DNA of 6,365 nucleotides from Clostridia bacterium (GTDB taxonomy: Bacteria; Bacillota; Clostridia; Oscillospirales; Acutalibacteraceae): contig JAILDS010000312.1 of NCBI GenBank assembly GCA_024689165.1, positions 1 through 6,365 of the forward strand, given 5' to 3'. The notes beneath the pieces are model-generated. The model did not search any database and was not told where the DNA came from. It saw only the letters and a program-made list of their open reading frames with translations. The translations under genes and the position numbers were made by a program. Below, piece by piece: positions 4,678 through 6,365 of this stretch. Each line of letters starts with the position of its first letter. The first letter of the stretch is position 1.

Positions 4678-4799
4678 TCACTTCTCTTATACAAACAACA
4701 CAACATCGCATCCACTTCGCACATAATTCTGTAATTCTCTCACAATACGCAGTACACGGGCGCTTTTTTCATCAAAATGAACCGCGACGTCCGGATAGA

Positions 4800-4815
4800 T
4801 GTTTCACGTGAAACA
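4800..4815. promoter_or_regulatory. parS: parS centromere site
   Basis: TGTTTCACGTGAAACA is the exact 16-bp consensus palindrome bound by chromosomal ParB/Spo0J proteins. The symmetry extends to 20 bp (4798-4817, GA…TC). It lies 19 bases upstream of the parA -35 box. ParB loads and spreads from such sites using CTP and recruits SMC; that is family knowledge. A ParB is encoded about 0.9 kb downstream. Confidence 0.95.
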
Positions 4816-4834
4816 TCGTTTTTTTCACAATGAC

Positions 4835-4863
4835 TTGATTTTATCACCGTTCGGGAGTAAAAT
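4835..4863 (+). promoter_or_regulatory. Sigma-A-type promoter of parAB
   Basis: TTGATT (4835-4840), a 17-base spacer and TAAAAT (4858-4863) give five of six consensus bases in the -10 box and a fair -35. Transcription would start near 4870 and leave a leader of about 40 bases before the parA ATG. The -10 box is flanked exactly by GGGAG (4853-4857) and CTCCC (4864-4868). The nearby parS suggests that ParB spreading could lower its activity, which is an inference. Confidence 0.75.
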
Positions 4864-4911
4864 CTCCCTTGTCCCGTTTTTTCGGGGCTGAATCTGTTTT
4901 CCGGGAACGAT

Positions 4912-5697
4912 ATGGCAAAAGTAATTTCTATCGTCAACCAGAAGGGCGGCGTCGGCAAGACGACCTCCGCCGTGAACCTCGCCGCAGGGGTGGGGCTCGC
5001 AGGCAGGCGCGTCCTGCTCGCGGACCTCGACCCGCAGGGCAACTCCACGAGCGGGCTCGGGGTCAACAAGCGCGGGCTCGACAAGTCGAGCTACAACGTG
5101 CTGCTCGGCGAGGTCCCCGCATCGTCGGCTATCGTCTCTACCCCATACAAGAACCTCGACCTGCTGCCGTCTACTATGGACCTGGCAGGCGCGGAGCTTG
5201 AGATGATCGCCCGAGACAACCGCGAGCAGCTGCTCAAAAAGGCGCTGGCGCTGGTGTGGGAGACCTACGACTTCATCTTCATCGACTGCCCTCCGTCGCT
5301 GGGGCTCATCACGCTGGCGGCGCTGACCGCGTCGGACTCTCTGCTCGTGCCGGTACAGTGCGAGTACTACGCGCTCGAGGGCCTGTCGCAGCTTATGGCG
5401 ACCATAAGGCAGATAAAGCGGCTGTACAACCCGATGATCGAGCTCGAGGGCGTGCTGCTGACCATGTACGACCGGCGGCTGAACCTGACCGCGCAGGTCG
5501 TTGAGGAGATCAAGCGGTTCTTCCCGGGCAAGGTCTACGCCTCGGTTATACCGCGCAACGTGCGTCTTTCCGAGGCGCCGAGCTACGGCAAGCCGATACA
5601 GTATTACGACAAGGGCTCCAAAGGCGCGAAGGCGTACGACGCCCTTGCCGCCGAGTTCCTTGACGCGCAGGATCTTCCCGATCCCGCCGTCGACTGA
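4912..5697 (+). CDS. parA: Chromosome partitioning ATPase ParA (Soj family)
   Basis: Deviant Walker ATPase that binds the nucleoid non-specifically as an ATP dimer and is stimulated by ParB. It drives origin segregation and, in Firmicutes, affects DnaA and sporulation. At 261 residues it is Soj-sized. Motifs seen are the deviant Walker A KGGVGKTT (11-18, signature lysine K11, catalytic-site K16), DLDPQGN (38-44, with D40), Walker B FIFIDCPPSLG (121-131, D125), VQCEYYALEG (148-157), and the C-terminal RNVRLSEAPSYGKPI (215-229). R189 and R218 sit where Soj proteins have DNA-binding arginines. There is no N-terminal DNA-binding extension as in type Ia plasmid ParA, so this is the chromosomal type. 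The ATG at 4912 has a weak SD (GGGA, 4903-4906). parB follows after 29 bases, so the two form an operon behind the 4835-4863 promoter. Confidence 0.97.
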   Translation: MAKVISIVNQKGGVGKTTSAVNLAAGVGLAGRRVLLADLDPQGNSTSGLGVNKRGLDKSSYNVLLGEVPASSAIVSTPYKNLDLLPSTMDLAGAELEMIARDNREQLLKKALALVWETYDFIFIDCPPSLGLITLAALTASDSLLVPVQCEYYALEGLSQLMATIRQIKRLYNPMIELEGVLLTMYDRRLNLTAQVVEEIKRFFPGKVYASVIPRNVRLSEAPSYGKPIQYYDKGSKGAKAYDALAAEFLDAQDLPDPAVD

Positions 5698-5713
5698 AAA
5701 TCAACAACAGCTT

Positions 5714-5719
5714 AGGAGA
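5714..5719 (+). promoter_or_regulatory. Shine-Dalgarno sequence of parB
   Basis: AGGAGA ends 7 bases before the ATG at 5727, within the 29-base parA-parB gap. It sets the parB start, and the next residues (MAQKGGLGRGFGSLF) match the normal ParB N-terminus. Confidence 0.8.
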
Positions 5720-5726
5720 ATCAGCT

Positions 5727-6365
5727 ATGGCTCAAAAAGGCGGTCTTGGGCGCGGCTTCGGCTCGCTCTTCATGGAAAACTCGCCCGAAACAGGACAGGA
5801 CGGAGCGGTAACGCTCAGGATCAGCGACATCGAACCCGATCCGGAGCAGCCGAGAAGGGTTTTCGACTCCTCCGAACTCGATTCCCTTGCCGAGTCAATC
5901 TCCGAGCACGGCGTCATCACGCCGATACTCGTGAGGCCCATGACCGACGGCAGCTACCGCATTATCGCCGGTGAACGCCGCTGGCGCGCCGCGAGGCAGG
6001 CTGGGCTGAAAGAGATACCCGCCATCGTGCGTTCCGTCACGGATTCCGAGGCGGCGCAGCTCGCTCTCGTCGAAAACCTTCAGCGGGAGGACCTCAACCC
6101 CGTCGAGGAGGCCCAGGGCATACGCCGTCTTATAGAGGAATTCGACTTTACGCACGAGGACGCGGCGAAAAGCATCGGCAGGAGCCGCGCCGCGGTGACG
6201 AACTCCCTGCGTCTGCTCAATCTGCCCGAGGAACCGCTGAGACTCGTTGAGATAGGCGCGCTGACCGCGGGCCACGCCCGCGCCCTGCTTTCGCTCGGGT
6301 CCGAGGACGAAATAAACGCCGCCGCACGGGAGATCGTGGACAGAGAGCTTTCCGTCCGCGAGACC
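5727..6365 (+). CDS. parB: Chromosome partitioning protein ParB (Spo0J), 3' end outside the window
   Basis: parS-binding CTPase that clamps and spreads on DNA around the origin, stimulates ParA and recruits SMC. The frame is open from 5727 to the window end (213 residues; full-length homologues have about 280-300). The parts seen are the ParA-contact N-terminus GLGRGFGSLF (6-15), box I GVITPILVRP (62-71), the CTP-binding motif GERRWRAAR (82-90) and ENLQREDLNPVEEA (116-129). A helix-turn-helix follows at about 143-163 (THEDAAKSIGRSRAAVTNSL), then the motif GALTAGHARALL (177-188). The C-terminal dimer domain is missing only because the sequence stops. It is co-transcribed with parA, and its target parS lies upstream of parA. 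The reading frame shows no damage. Confidence 0.97.
   Translation, partial: MAQKGGLGRGFGSLFMENSPETGQDGAVTLRISDIEPDPEQPRRVFDSSELDSLAESISEHGVITPILVRPMTDGSYRIIAGERRWRAARQAGLKEIPAIVRSVTDSEAAQLALVENLQREDLNPVEEAQGIRRLIEEFDFTHEDAAKSIGRSRAAVTNSLRLLNLPEEPLRLVEIGALTAGHARALLSLGSEDEINAAAREIVDRELSVRET

Noticed and set aside
4740..5084. Minus-strand frame of 114 residues across the parS-parA region
   Set aside because: It runs through the promoter, parS and the parA P-loop coding region on the wrong strand, with no ribosome binding site or recognisable motif.

Overview
The window looks like chromosomal DNA from a GC-rich, uncultured member of the Clostridia (an Oscillospirales-like gut or rumen lineage is my best guess). 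This rests on strongly GC-biased codons, Gram-positive style Shine-Dalgarno (SD) sequences, a single reading frame joining IspH to ribosomal protein S1 (a fusion known from Clostridia), Soj/Spo0J-type ParA and ParB with a consensus parS site, and dense short palindromic repeats between the genes. The lineage is inferred, not proven.

Layout. Positions 2-145 hold the 3' end of an unrecognised gene ending in a hydrophobic helix. Positions 146-481 are non-coding and filled with GTAG-plus-hairpin repeats. The cytidylate kinase gene cmk runs from 482 to 1156. Positions 1157-1578 are a second gene-free stretch made almost entirely of nested inverted repeats, including a 165-bp palindrome-ended element. 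Positions 1579-3975 encode the IspH-S1 fusion of 798 residues, with a strong internal SD and ATG exactly at the domain junction. A strong intrinsic terminator follows at 4007-4040. Positions 4041-4680 are a third repeat cluster with a second copy of the 164-bp element and a cloverleaf-like repeat. Positions 4681-4797 show nothing recognisable. A perfect parS site (4800-4815) and a good sigma-A-type promoter (4835-4863) precede parA (4912-5697). parB starts at 5727 and runs off the window end.

Function. cmk (pyrimidine nucleotide supply), ispH (last step of the MEP isoprenoid pathway) and rpsA (translation) belong to a housekeeping group often found together in Firmicutes. No terminator with a T-tract separates cmk from ispH-rpsA, so they may be co-transcribed through the repeats. 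parA-parB-parS form a complete chromosome segregation module, apart from the cut-off ParB end, with its own promoter.

No new defence or enzymatic system is visible. The most unusual content is the intergenic repeat architecture. Several families share a GTAG tetranucleotide followed by a hairpin, often as inverted pairs, which resembles the REP/REPIN elements mobilised by RAYT transposases. Two clusters are each enclosed by long perfect inverted repeats. The other points of note are the internal translation start in the IspH-S1 fusion, an extra low-complexity insert in IspH, and the parS site placed directly upstream of the parAB promoter.
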